Origin: Gammaproteobacteria bacterium
GTDB taxonomy: Bacteria; Pseudomonadota; Gammaproteobacteria; Pseudomonadales; Azotimanducaceae
Length of the DNA: 64,000 nt
Assembly (NCBI GenBank): GCA_030425195.1
Contig: JAUIAV010000003.1
Location: 218,091-282,090 of the forward strand
Direction: 5' to 3'
Part shown: positions 54,675-62,896 of the stretch, in pieces
How the letters are laid out: the number at the start of each line of letters is the position of its first letter
Position numbering within the stretch: position 1 is the first letter of the stretch
Position numbers and translations under genes: made by a program
The notes under the pieces: generated by a model
The model's input: the letters and a program-made list of their open reading frames with translations, nothing else
The model's database searches: none
Told to the model about the DNA's origin: nothing

Positions 54675-55214
54675 TCAGCTGTCGATGCGCTTCACGCGGA
54701 TGCTGCTTCCGCCGGATGCTTTCTGCAGCAGGAACGAACCCGACATGGCGCTGGCGATCCGCACCTCGTCCCCGGCCCGGAGCGTGGTGCGTCGGGAATC
54801 GAGCTGCTGCCAGACCTGGCCGTTATCGAGGGTGAGAATGAGCTTTCCGAAGGCCGTTCTGTCTATGGCCCGGATGCCGACGACGATGGCGTCGGGTGCA
54901 GCGGTTTTCTCCGGCGGCCGTCCGAACTCACTTTCGCCGGCCGGCTGCTCTACGGTCTTCTCCGGTACCGCCGGTGCCGGAGGGGGTGAGGCGACCGTCG
55001 GCGCAGCAACCACTTCAGGCGCGGTCTCCGGCACCGTCCGACGGATCGCGAGCGAATCCGCCAGCCCGTCGTAGCACGCGAGACGGGCATCCCGCCCGGC
55101 GAGCATCCTGCAGTCCTGAAGGGCGCCCGGGAGATCTTCCGCTTCGCCGTATCCAGCGCCGGTGAGCAAGCACAGCAGCACCGATACACCGAGTCTCGTC
55201 GAGTTGTTCATCAT
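54675..55214 (-). CDS. Small exported protein of unknown function
   Basis: A 179-residue protein with a signal peptide (about 1-24). It has a short Cys motif LQDCRMLAGRDARLACYDGLA of a type seen in several exported proteins, a Pro/Ala/Glu-rich linker (about 65-105), and a C-terminal beta-rich part, LILTLDNGQVWQQLDSRR and VRIASAMSGSFLLQK. The start was set at 55214; a second ATG follows at 55211. It is downstream of the TonB receptor terminator, so it needs its own promoter. Confidence 0.72.
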   Translation of the reverse strand: MMNNSTRLGVSVLLCLLTGAGYGEAEDLPGALQDCRMLAGRDARLACYDGLADSLAIRRTVPETAPEVVAAPTVASPPPAPAVPEKTVEQPAGESEFGRPPEKTAAPDAIVVGIRAIDRTAFGKLILTLDNGQVWQQLDSRRTTLRAGDEVRIASAMSGSFLLQKASGGSSIRVKRIDS

Positions 55215-55250
55215 CCTGCCCAGAATTTTCTGCCCGAAAAGCGTGCCCGT

Positions 55251-55280
55251 AAAAAAAAGGCCGCCGGAATCCGGCGGCCT
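55251..55280 (-). terminator. Rho-independent terminator after the large TonB receptor
   Basis: On the minus strand a perfect 10-base-pair stem (AGGCCGCCGG with CCGGCGGCCT) with a 3-base loop is followed by eight T. It lies 27 bases beyond the receptor stop. Confidence 0.95.
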
Positions 55281-55306
55281 CATGGTCTCATACGATCGCA
55301 GACAGA

Positions 55307-58123
55307 TTACAGATTCATCTGCCAGCGGGCATACCAGTACTGGCCAGCCGTCTCGTAGGAGTAATGCAGGGTATTCATGTCGTCGTAGTTCGTCATGTAG
55401 GGCGGGTCCTCGTCGGTGAGGTTCCGCGCACCCAGAACGAACCGGTGGTTGTTCCAGGTGTAGTAGCCCTGCAGGTCGACGTAAACGCGATCCTTGGCAA
55501 CACAGACGTTGCCACAGGCCGAGCCGTCGAAGCCGTCTTCGGTCTCATCGAACCACTTGAACATGATCGTGCCGCCCCAGGAATCCCGGGTCCAGGTCGC
55601 GCTGACGTTCATAGCCAGCTCTGGGAATGCGGCGATCGCGTTCTTGTTGTACGGATCGATACCGAACTTGCCGGCAAGCTGCTCTTCCTCGCCGCCTTCA
55701 AACGGCAGGTAGTTGTATTTGTCGATGTAGGTACCGGTCAACCGCAGCAGCCAGTTGCCGATGTTCGTATCGAAGCTGTAGTCGACGGTGAAGTCGAGGC
55801 CGGCAGTTTCGAAGCTGGACAGGTTCTGGTTGGTGAGTGCGATACCCGTCACCTGATTGATCGCGTTCCGGCGATCGGGTGCCTGGTTGCTGGCGCCTTC
55901 GCCGACAAACCCCGGTCCGAGCAGCAGCGCACAGAGCGGATCCGTGAAGCCCGGGCTGTTGTAGCAGCGCGTGATCACGTTACCGGTACCGGCGGTGCCG
56001 ACGGCGTCATCGATCGTGATGTCGTACCAGTCGAGGGTGACGGACAGACCGGCGAGGAACGTCGGAGTCCAGACCACACCAAAGGTGTGAGACTCGGAGG
56101 TCTCCGGCTCCAGATCCGGGTTACCGCCTTCGATGGTGGTAGCCTGAGGAGCGTTGGCCTGGAAACCTGCCGGCAGGTTGTCACCGCCCGGACCACAGTT
56201 GGCCTGGATGGTGGCGCTGCCGATGGTATCCCAGAGGTTACAGGGATCGCTGTAGCTGGCCGCCGTCTGCTGCTGACCCAGGAACCGTTCTGAGAGGTTC
56301 GGGGCCCGGAAGCCGTCGGAGTAGGTGTAGCGCAGACGCAGATCCTGGATCGGCGCGTACTCCACCGCGAACTTCCAGTTGTCGCTGCTATCGGACACGA
56401 AATCGTAGTCCGACCAGCGGAAGGACACTTCGGCCGTCAGCTGGTGGATCAGGGTCATGTCCGCCAGCAGCGGCATGGACAGCTCACCGTAGAATTCGTC
56501 TACCCGGTAGGAACCCTCGGTGGGATTACCCGGTGTGGAGTAAACCGCACCCAGCGCAGAGCCACCGTCCGGCAGAGAAGAGGCCTTCTCGGAACGACGC
56601 TCGTATCCCGCCGCCCACGACCACTCGCCACCGGGCGTTTCAAACGCACCCAGGAAGTCGCCGTTGAAGTTGGCCTGGAAGACGCGCATGCGGGAACGCT
56701 CGATGGTGTTCACCGCCACGGTGCCGTAAGCCTGCTGTGCCTGCGTCAGGCTGTCCCGGTTGAACGCGTCCCAGAGGCCGACGCCGCCCTGGGTCGGATC
56801 ACAGAGCGGATCCGCCGCGCAGAGGTCCGGGTCCAGCATGGCTTCGATGCGGGGCTGAACGGCCCGGCCGCCATCCCGCTGGGAGTCGGTCCAGTCCGCG
56901 TAGTTATAGGAGACGTCCCAGGACCAGCCATTGGTGAAATCACCACGCAGTCCGGTCACGAACCGCCAGGAGCTGGCGTCCTGCAGGAAGTCACGGCCTC
57001 CTGTCTCGGCCAGACGGCGAGCGATGGCCACATCCTGCGGGCCGGTGCAGTTCGGATTCGTGGCACAGAGCACGTCGCCGAAGGGGTTCAGCGGGTTGTC
57101 CGCCGGCACGTTCGGAGACCAGAAGGTCCCTACGGCCGCCAGCAGCTGCTCGGACTCACGATTGGTGAAGCCGCCTTCGATGTAGGCGTCCACCGTGGTG
57201 AAGTTGGAGTCTTCCACCAGCATGTAGTTACCGGAACCGTAGAGGCTCCAGACCTTCTGCGGGGTGACCATGTAGCTGGCCGCCGCGTAGTTGTAGGCAT
57301 CCGCATTGCTGTCGAACGGACGTACCGCACCGGTGCCCTGATCGACCACGAAGCTGCCGGTGTCGGCAACGATCTGTGCCGGGGTGGTGGTGCCACTGCC
57401 GGAGCAGACGGTCCTCAAACCGCCGGTGCCGTCCGTGAGGGGGCACTCGGAGAAGGAGCGGTCCTTCTGCCAGATGGTGTCGCGACGCGTGTACTGAGCG
57501 CTCAGGACGATGTTGCCGCGGTCGAAGTTGGATCCCCAGGTACCGGACACGCCGTACTGCTCACCGTCGCCTTCGCCGGTGATCTGACCGTCCAGGTCCA
57601 GCTGGAAACCTTCGAAGTCTTTCTTGGTGATGATGTTGACCACACCGGCGATGGCGTCGGAGCCATAGACGGTGGATGCGCCGTCCCGCAGCACATCGAT
57701 ACGCTCGATGATGGCGGTGGGAATCATGTTCAGGTCAACGATGCCATCGGTGCCTGCCTGGGCCGGGCGATGCCCGTTCAGGAGGACGAGAGTCCGGTTC
57801 GGGCCGAGGCCGCGCAGCTGCACGGTGGCAAGACCGGGGTTGCCGTTGTTCACAGTGGAGCCGAAGTCGGCGCCACCGCTGGCAGCGGGCAGATCCTGGA
57901 GAAAATCTTCCAGGGTCAGGTTACCGGAAGCTTTCAGGTCCTCTTCGCTCAGCACCGTGATCGGGCTGATGCTGTTGAGGTCCGAACGCTTCAGACGGGA
58001 ACCGGTGACCACGATTTCTTCCACGACCGCGCCCTCCTGCGCAAACACGCTCACCGGCAGAAGACCGGCAACCATGGCGAGCAGGGCGGAGATCGTGGCA
58101 GAGAAACGGAGTTTCTTAGTCAT
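55307..58123 (-). CDS. Large TonB-dependent receptor
   Basis: A 938-residue outer-membrane receptor. A signal peptide (about 1-28) is followed by the TonB-box-like EEIVVTGSRLKRSDL. The plug has LEDFLQDLPAASGGADFGS, VQLRGLGPNRTLVLLNGHRP and DGASTVYGSDAIAGVVNI. The barrel ends in YWYARWQMNL, lacking the usual terminal Phe. This receptor class, with its long N-terminal plug, is common in marine gammaproteobacteria and takes up glycans, peptides or other large molecules. The substrate is not clear. It has its own candidate promoter and terminator and so forms a single-gene unit. Confidence 0.94.
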   Translation of the reverse strand: MTKKLRFSATISALLAMVAGLLPVSVFAQEGAVVEEIVVTGSRLKRSDLNSISPITVLSEEDLKASGNLTLEDFLQDLPAASGGADFGSTVNNGNPGLATVQLRGLGPNRTLVLLNGHRPAQAGTDGIVDLNMIPTAIIERIDVLRDGASTVYGSDAIAGVVNIITKKDFEGFQLDLDGQITGEGDGEQYGVSGTWGSNFDRGNIVLSAQYTRRDTIWQKDRSFSECPLTDGTGGLRTVCSGSGTTTPAQIVADTGSFVVDQGTGAVRPFDSNADAYNYAAASYMVTPQKVWSLYGSGNYMLVEDSNFTTVDAYIEGGFTNRESEQLLAAVGTFWSPNVPADNPLNPFGDVLCATNPNCTGPQDVAIARRLAETGGRDFLQDASSWRFVTGLRGDFTNGWSWDVSYNYADWTDSQRDGGRAVQPRIEAMLDPDLCAADPLCDPTQGGVGLWDAFNRDSLTQAQQAYGTVAVNTIERSRMRVFQANFNGDFLGAFETPGGEWSWAAGYERRSEKASSLPDGGSALGAVYSTPGNPTEGSYRVDEFYGELSMPLLADMTLIHQLTAEVSFRWSDYDFVSDSSDNWKFAVEYAPIQDLRLRYTYSDGFRAPNLSERFLGQQQTAASYSDPCNLWDTIGSATIQANCGPGGDNLPAGFQANAPQATTIEGGNPDLEPETSESHTFGVVWTPTFLAGLSVTLDWYDITIDDAVGTAGTGNVITRCYNSPGFTDPLCALLLGPGFVGEGASNQAPDRRNAINQVTGIALTNQNLSSFETAGLDFTVDYSFDTNIGNWLLRLTGTYIDKYNYLPFEGGEEEQLAGKFGIDPYNKNAIAAFPELAMNVSATWTRDSWGGTIMFKWFDETEDGFDGSACGNVCVAKDRVYVDLQGYYTWNNHRFVLGARNLTDEDPPYMTNYDDMNTLHYSYETAGQYWYARWQMNL

Positions 58124-58178
58124 GAGTGATCCCTTGATTGGATTGATTTATGCGGAGTCAATGACCCCATGGCGGCGC

Positions 58179-58206
58179 ATTGTAACGAGCAAGAAACAAT
58201 TTGCAG
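58179..58206 (-). promoter_or_regulatory. Candidate sigma-70 promoter of the large TonB receptor
   Basis: Minus strand: CTGCAA (58206-58201), 16 bases, TACAAT (58184-58179; 5 of 6 consensus bases). It would give a leader of about 50 bases before the ATG at 58123. The AT-rich upstream block could act as an UP element. Confidence 0.4.
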
Positions 58207-58511
58207 CAGTTTTCTAAGGGAAAAATTCAGATTCCCTCCACTCTTTCCGTAAAGTAACCGGTCTAAGGAAAACGTTAGAGGAGTTTTTCAGAAATAGCAG
58301 AGACTTTTTATTTGTTTTTCAGATAGTTAGATTCTCATGATGAGCACCGTTCAAAGCAGGCCGCTGGCTGGAAGGCCGCCGGAGAACGTAGCGGTCGGGA
58401 TTTCCGGCCCCGAAACCGCACATTGTCGGACAGGATTAAGCGCTAGAGTGTGAGCTGATGCGCGAAAGTGCGCGAGACGACGGACGGGACCAGACCCACG
58501 CAGAGGCTCCC

Positions 58512-58538
58512 GGCGCAGACCAAAGAACGGTCTGCGCC
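58512..58538. other. Perfect 10-bp inverted repeat (GGCGCAGACC/GGTCTGCGCC)
   Basis: Two 10-base arms separated by AAAGAAC, 67 bases beyond the stop of the SDR gene at 58605. No T-run follows on either strand, so it is either a weak terminator, an mRNA-stabilising hairpin or a protein-binding site. Confidence 0.5.
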
Positions 58539-58604
58539 TCCGAACCGACGACGTCCCGGGGAAATGTTTCAGAGTTGCAACGGGCAACTCATCCGATGAA
58601 TGGA

Positions 58605-59474
58605 CTACCGCTCCCTCGGCGCGGCACCCGTCATGTCCAGCAGCCGCTCACCCACGGCGGCCAGGTCCTCATAGGTGGCATCCACCCCGAGCTTCACGCC
58701 TTCGTTGACGAATATCTGAGCCCGGCTGTAGTTGCCGCGGGCGGCATTGATCACCACCCCGCTCGGCGCCTCCTCCTGGCACATGAACAGCACCGCGGGG
58801 CTCACCAGCCGGGGATGATTCTCCGGATCCGGATTGTCGGGATCGATGTCCCGGCCCGGGATGCTGGCGATCATCCGGGTCGCAGCACCCGGTGCCAGAC
58901 AGTTCACCCGGATGTTCCGGTTCCGGCCTTCCAGCACCAGCACGTTCATGAAGCCGAGCATGGCCATCTTCGCGGCACCGTAATTGGACTGACCGAAGTT
59001 GCCGTAAATGCCGGAACCCGAGCTGGTCAGCACAATCCGGCCGTAGCGCTGCTCGTACATGATGTCCCAGGCGGCCTTGGTCACGTAGGCGCTGCCGTTC
59101 ATATGCACCTGCATGACCAGATCGAAATCCGCCATGTCCATCTTCTTCAGCGTTCTGTCCCGGAGAATCCCGGCGTTGTTCACCAGGATGTGCACGGTAC
59201 CGAAGGCATCCACCGCATCCTGAATGATGCGCTTCGCACCCTCCTTGTCGGCGACGGAGTCGCCATTGGCGATGGCCGTGCCGCCCATGGCCTCGATCTC
59301 CTGCACCACCTGCTTCGCGCTGTCGCTGGCACCGGTGCCGTCCACCGAGCCGCCCAGATCGTTCACCACCACCTTCGCGCCACGCTTGGCGAACTCGAGC
59401 GCGTGGCTTCTGCCGAGACCGCCGCCGGCGCCCGTAATCACCACCACTTTGTCCGTGAAGTCAGAATCAGACAT
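58605..59474 (-). CDS. MFE-2-type (3R)-hydroxyacyl-CoA dehydrogenase, SDR family
   Basis: A 289-residue SDR with VVVITGAGGGLGRSHALEFA followed by VVVNDLGGSVDGTG, the pattern of the peroxisomal multifunctional enzyme 2 dehydrogenase domain rather than FabG. NNAGILRDRTL and the catalytic SSSGSGIYGNFGQSNYGAAK are intact. The C-terminal 60 residues extend past a normal SDR core. It oxidises 3-hydroxyacyl-CoA with NAD in beta-oxidation. It is divergent from the serine hydrolase at 59523 across only 48 bases. Confidence 0.92.
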   Translation of the reverse strand: MSDSDFTDKVVVITGAGGGLGRSHALEFAKRGAKVVVNDLGGSVDGTGASDSAKQVVQEIEAMGGTAIANGDSVADKEGAKRIIQDAVDAFGTVHILVNNAGILRDRTLKKMDMADFDLVMQVHMNGSAYVTKAAWDIMYEQRYGRIVLTSSGSGIYGNFGQSNYGAAKMAMLGFMNVLVLEGRNRNIRVNCLAPGAATRMIASIPGRDIDPDNPDPENHPRLVSPAVLFMCQEEAPSGVVINAARGNYSRAQIFVNEGVKLGVDATYEDLAAVGERLLDMTGAAPRER

Positions 59475-59480
59475 TCCCTA

Positions 59481-59518
59481 CCCCCTTCTGATAAGTTCGT
59501 TGCCAGACAATAAGGGGG
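59481..59518. promoter_or_regulatory. Mirror-image ribosome-binding sites in a 48-base divergent gap
   Basis: CCCCCTT (59481-59487) and AAGGGGG (59512-59518) form an inverted repeat. Each arm reads AAGGGGG just upstream of one of the two divergent start codons. Both promoters must overlap the genes or the 24 bases between the arms. Confidence 0.55.
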
Positions 59519-59522
59519 AAGG

Positions 59523-60893
59523 ATGTCTGTACTCAAGGATCTGCCGAAGCTTCTGAGGAGCGGCATCCGCCGCTATGACGTTCCCGGCGCGTCGCTCGCC
59601 ATCCATCGACGGGGCCGCCGCTATCAAACATCCGCCGGTGTGCTGAATCTGGATACCGGCGTGAAGGTCACCCCGGACTCCGTTTTCCAGATCGGCTCCA
59701 TCACCAAGATCTTCACCACCACGCTCATCATGCAGCTGGTGGACGAGGGACTGATCGATCTGGATGTCCCGATCAAGAGGTACCTGCCCGGCTTCCGGGT
59801 GGCTGACCGGCAGGCGACGAGAACGGTGACGCCACGGCACTTCCTCTCGCATACCAGCGGCATCGAGGGTGACCTGTTCGTGGATACGGGCAACGGCCCG
59901 GACAGCATCGCCCGGCTCCAGGACATGGGCACCCTGCTGCCCTGCCTCTTCGCGCCGGGGGAACGGCTCTCCTACTGCAACTTCGGGTTCGCCATGCTCG
60001 GACGCATCACGGAGGTGCTCACGGGCAGAACCTGGGATGAGGTCATGCGGAAGCGCCTGTTCGAGCCGCTCGGCATGGATCACGCCCTGACGCTTCCGGA
60101 GGAAACGCTCCGCTATCGGTCTGCCATCGGCCATGTGCCGGACGGTAAAGGCGGTCAGCGGATCAGTCCCATGCCCTGGCTCTCACACGGCCAGAAGGCG
60201 GCAGGCGCCACGCCCATGATGTCGGCATCCGACCTCATCCGTTTCGCCGTGATGCACATCGCGCGCGGCCGCAGCGCCTCCGGCGAGCGGATCCTCTCTG
60301 CCCGGTCCGCACGGCAGATGCAGCAGGCGCAGTTCCGCATGCGCGGCGCTTTCGCACGCGGTATCAATGCCTGGGGGCTCGGCTGGATGATGATGCGCTG
60401 GTCGGACAGACGGGTGATCGGCCACGATGGGGGTACCGTGGGCCAGTACGCGTTCCTCCGGATTCTGCCCGAGGAGGATCTGGCCATCGCCCTGCTCACC
60501 AACGGCGGCGATGCCGGCGGACTTTACGAAGCGCTCTACGGCACCCTGCTCAAAGGACTGGCCCGGGTGAAGCTGCCTTCCACACCGGAGGTGGACGAGG
60601 CCTTGAACGCGCGCATGACGGAGTCACTGGACCGCTACACGGGCTGCTACCGGAACATCGAGGGCATCACCGAAGTCAGCGCGAAGGGTGGTGAGCTCTT
60701 CATGGAAATCCGACCCACCGGTCTCGCGGCACCGCTCGAGAAATCGCTGCTGAAGCTGGTGGACCGGAACGCCGCCCGGCTGCAGACGGGCAACCCGATC
60801 CTGGATCGGAATCTGATTCTGTTCAATGACCCGGGGGACGACCCGGTTTCGTTCATCATGAACGGTGTGAGGATGTCCCGCCGGGTCGACTGA
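59523..60893 (+). CDS. Serine hydrolase, class C beta-lactamase family
   Basis: A 456-residue enzyme. The motifs are SITK in QIGSITKIFTT, YCNFGFAMLG (a Tyr-x-Asn-like second motif), and HDGGTVGQYAFLRI near the third-motif position. About 360-456 make up an extra C-terminal domain (YRNIEGITEVSAKGGELFM), as in many D-aminopeptidase- or esterase-like members. No signal peptide is visible. The sequence is more distant from the copies at 4153 and 41997 than those are from each other. Confidence 0.92.
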   Translation: MSVLKDLPKLLRSGIRRYDVPGASLAIHRRGRRYQTSAGVLNLDTGVKVTPDSVFQIGSITKIFTTTLIMQLVDEGLIDLDVPIKRYLPGFRVADRQATRTVTPRHFLSHTSGIEGDLFVDTGNGPDSIARLQDMGTLLPCLFAPGERLSYCNFGFAMLGRITEVLTGRTWDEVMRKRLFEPLGMDHALTLPEETLRYRSAIGHVPDGKGGQRISPMPWLSHGQKAAGATPMMSASDLIRFAVMHIARGRSASGERILSARSARQMQQAQFRMRGAFARGINAWGLGWMMMRWSDRRVIGHDGGTVGQYAFLRILPEEDLAIALLTNGGDAGGLYEALYGTLLKGLARVKLPSTPEVDEALNARMTESLDRYTGCYRNIEGITEVSAKGGELFMEIRPTGLAAPLEKSLLKLVDRNAARLQTGNPILDRNLILFNDPGDDPVSFIMNGVRMSRRVD

Positions 60894-60906
60894 AGCGCTG
60901 CGCTGA

Positions 60907-62028
60907 TCAGAGACTCGGATTGATCAGATACTTCTCACCGGTCGCCTGCTTGCCGTAGACGGCGATGGCGTCGAGGGTCAGGGCGTCATCCAGAGCAACC
61001 TCGGCCACGTAGCTCGACGCGAACGTGGTCTTCACTTCCCGGGCGACCCTCTGACGCAGCTTCTCCGCTTCCTCGAAGCCGATCTTCTGCAGGAAAGGCG
61101 TCAGCAGCCAGCCGCCCACCCCCCAGGCCATACCGAATCCCCGGGTCAGCTCGGTGGGGCTGCGGTCCAGACCACCGTAGATGTAGACCTGCTTGTGGGT
61201 CGTCGAGCCATAGCGGCTGAACTCCGTGGCCGTGCGGCTGGCCGCCACTTCCATGGCCGTGAGAATCTGGCTCGCCAGCTTGCCGCCACCGGTGGCATCG
61301 AAGGCGATGGTCGCCCCGGTCTCCGCCAGCGCGTCGATCAGCTTCTCCATGAAATCCGGCTCGCTGGAGTTACACACGTACTTCGCACCGATGTCCTCGA
61401 GAATCTTCACCTGCTCCGGCTTGCGGACGATGTTCACCAGGTCGATCCCGTCGGCGAGACAGATCTTCTGCAGCATCTGGCCCAGGTTGGAGGCTGCCGC
61501 CGTGTGCACCAGAGCCTTGTGGCCTTCGAGCCGCATGGTCTGTGTCATGCCGAGTGCAGTCAGCGGATTGACGAAACAGGAGGCGCCTTCCGCCGGTGTG
61601 GTGCCTTCCGGCAGCACCAGGCACTGCTTGGCCTTGATCACCCGGTACTCGGAATACATGGCGCCGCCGAGGATGGCCACGGTCTTGCCCATGAGGGACT
61701 GGGCCAGCTCTGAATCACCCGCAGCGACCACGACACCCGCCCCTTCGTTGCCGACGGGCAGCGCCTGATCGAGTCTCGGGCCCATGGCCCGCAGCATGGC
61801 CTCCGGGATGTCCGCAATCACCGCACCGTCTTCGATCCGCGCCGTGGTCATGTCCGCACCGCCGAACAGGAGCCCCAGGTCCGAGGGATTGATTGGCGAG
61901 GCCTCGACCCGGACCACGACTTCCGCCGCCTCCGGCTCCGGGGTGGGCACCGTGACGATCTCGAGCTTCAGGGTTCCGTCCGCGCGGACCGTGGACTGAA
62001 GCTGTCTGCCATTGGCATGGTCGCTCAT
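60907..62028 (-). CDS. Zinc-type MDR oxidoreductase (alcohol dehydrogenase-like)
   Basis: A 373-residue MDR protein from the ATG at 62028, preceded by GGAGAGG. It has the N-terminal barrel (VVVRVEASPINPSDLGLLFG), VGNEGAGVVVAAG, and a Rossmann-type ALVHTAAASNLGQMLQKICL followed by IVRKPEQVKILEDIGAKYVC. No complete catalytic-zinc Cys/His set is visible, so it more likely reduces an activated double bond or quinone. It is divergent from the FAH-family gene at 62126. Confidence 0.88.
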   Translation of the reverse strand: MSDHANGRQLQSTVRADGTLKLEIVTVPTPEPEAAEVVVRVEASPINPSDLGLLFGGADMTTARIEDGAVIADIPEAMLRAMGPRLDQALPVGNEGAGVVVAAGDSELAQSLMGKTVAILGGAMYSEYRVIKAKQCLVLPEGTTPAEGASCFVNPLTALGMTQTMRLEGHKALVHTAAASNLGQMLQKICLADGIDLVNIVRKPEQVKILEDIGAKYVCNSSEPDFMEKLIDALAETGATIAFDATGGGKLASQILTAMEVAASRTATEFSRYGSTTHKQVYIYGGLDRSPTELTRGFGMAWGVGGWLLTPFLQKIGFEEAEKLRQRVAREVKTTFASSYVAEVALDDALTLDAIAVYGKQATGEKYLINPSL

Positions 62029-62125
62029 TTCTCTGTTCCTCTCCTTCACCAGCCTGTTTTTGACCGGGTTTTGTTCCTAAGATGCGCGCTTCACCCGAAG
62101 CGCATTGAAAACGGGACCCGGGAGT

Positions 62126-62815
62126 ATGAACGAGGAACTCAAGTCCGCCCAGCACCGGCAGCTCGAACGTCTGGCGCGGCTGGAAGCAGCCGGGGAGTCC
62201 GTGGGGGGCTGGAAGCTCGGCCAGACTTCCGGCGAGTCCCGCGATGCGTTCGGCCCGGGCGTGCGCCCCTTCGGGTTCATCCTCGCCTCCCGGATCCTGG
62301 AGGACGGTGCCCGCCTGTCCTGGTCGGAGGTGGGCAACGGCGGCATCGAGAACGAGGTCTGCTTCATCATCGGCAGGGACATCGACCGGCCGGTGACCGC
62401 GGAAACGGTCCGCAGCCACCTGGCGGGCGTCGCGCCGGCTTTCGAGATCAATCAACGGAGAATTCCGAAAACCTCCGCACCTGCGGACCGGATCGAGGAC
62501 GGCCTGGCCAACTGGGGCATCGTGGTCGGTCCCGTGCGACCGCTGCCGGAAGTCTGGCAGCCCAGGACCATGACCGTGACGCTCCGGCATGAGGCTGAAG
62601 CCTTGGAAAGCGTGCCGGCCGCCGGGCACATCGACGACCACTTCGAAACCCTGGCCCGTCTGGCCAATCAGCTTCTCGAGCGCCATCGCCGCCTGCAGGC
62701 CGGTGACAGGGCCATCACCGGTGCTTTCGGAAAGCAGAATCAGCCCGCGCCCGGACGCTGGACGGGCGATTTCGGAGACACGCTGGGTACCGTCTCTCTT
62801 AATATCGAGCCCTGA
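62126..62815 (+). CDS. FAH-superfamily protein (2-keto-4-pentenoate hydratase-like)
   Basis: A 229-residue protein. SVGGWKLGQTSGESRDAFG is typical of the hydratase/decarboxylase (MhpD-like) N-terminus, and GGIENEVCFIIGRDI carries the Glu-x-Glu metal region. VAPAFEINQRRIP fits the third metal residue, but part of the normal C-terminal half is poorly matched (GDRAITGAFGKQNQPAPG). Members hydrate 2-oxopent-4-enoates from meta-cleavage routes; other CoA or keto-acid reactions are possible. It is followed by an acyl-CoA dehydrogenase. Confidence 0.8.
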   Translation: MNEELKSAQHRQLERLARLEAAGESVGGWKLGQTSGESRDAFGPGVRPFGFILASRILEDGARLSWSEVGNGGIENEVCFIIGRDIDRPVTAETVRSHLAGVAPAFEINQRRIPKTSAPADRIEDGLANWGIVVGPVRPLPEVWQPRTMTVTLRHEAEALESVPAAGHIDDHFETLARLANQLLERHRRLQAGDRAITGAFGKQNQPAPGRWTGDFGDTLGTVSLNIEP

Positions 62816-62896
62816 TTCCCAGGGACTGTCCGGTCGCACGGTCAGGGCCGGTCTGCGATAATTCACCGTTTGCGAACTGACCTGAGGAGTGCAGGA

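Larger units (their letters stand above)
58124..58604. other. 481-base intergenic region between TonB receptor and SDR genes
   Basis: No supported gene. Positions about 58180-58340 are markedly AT-rich compared with the rest of the window and hold the receptor promoter. The section from 58350 on is GC-rich again with only unconvincing small reading frames. A perfect hairpin lies at 58512-58538. Confidence 0.8.

Noticed and set aside
58351..58587. A 78-codon minus-strand frame in the 58 kb intergenic region
   Set aside because: Arg/Pro/Gly-rich, no ribosome site or family pattern, and interrupted by the hairpin at 58512; not credible as a gene.
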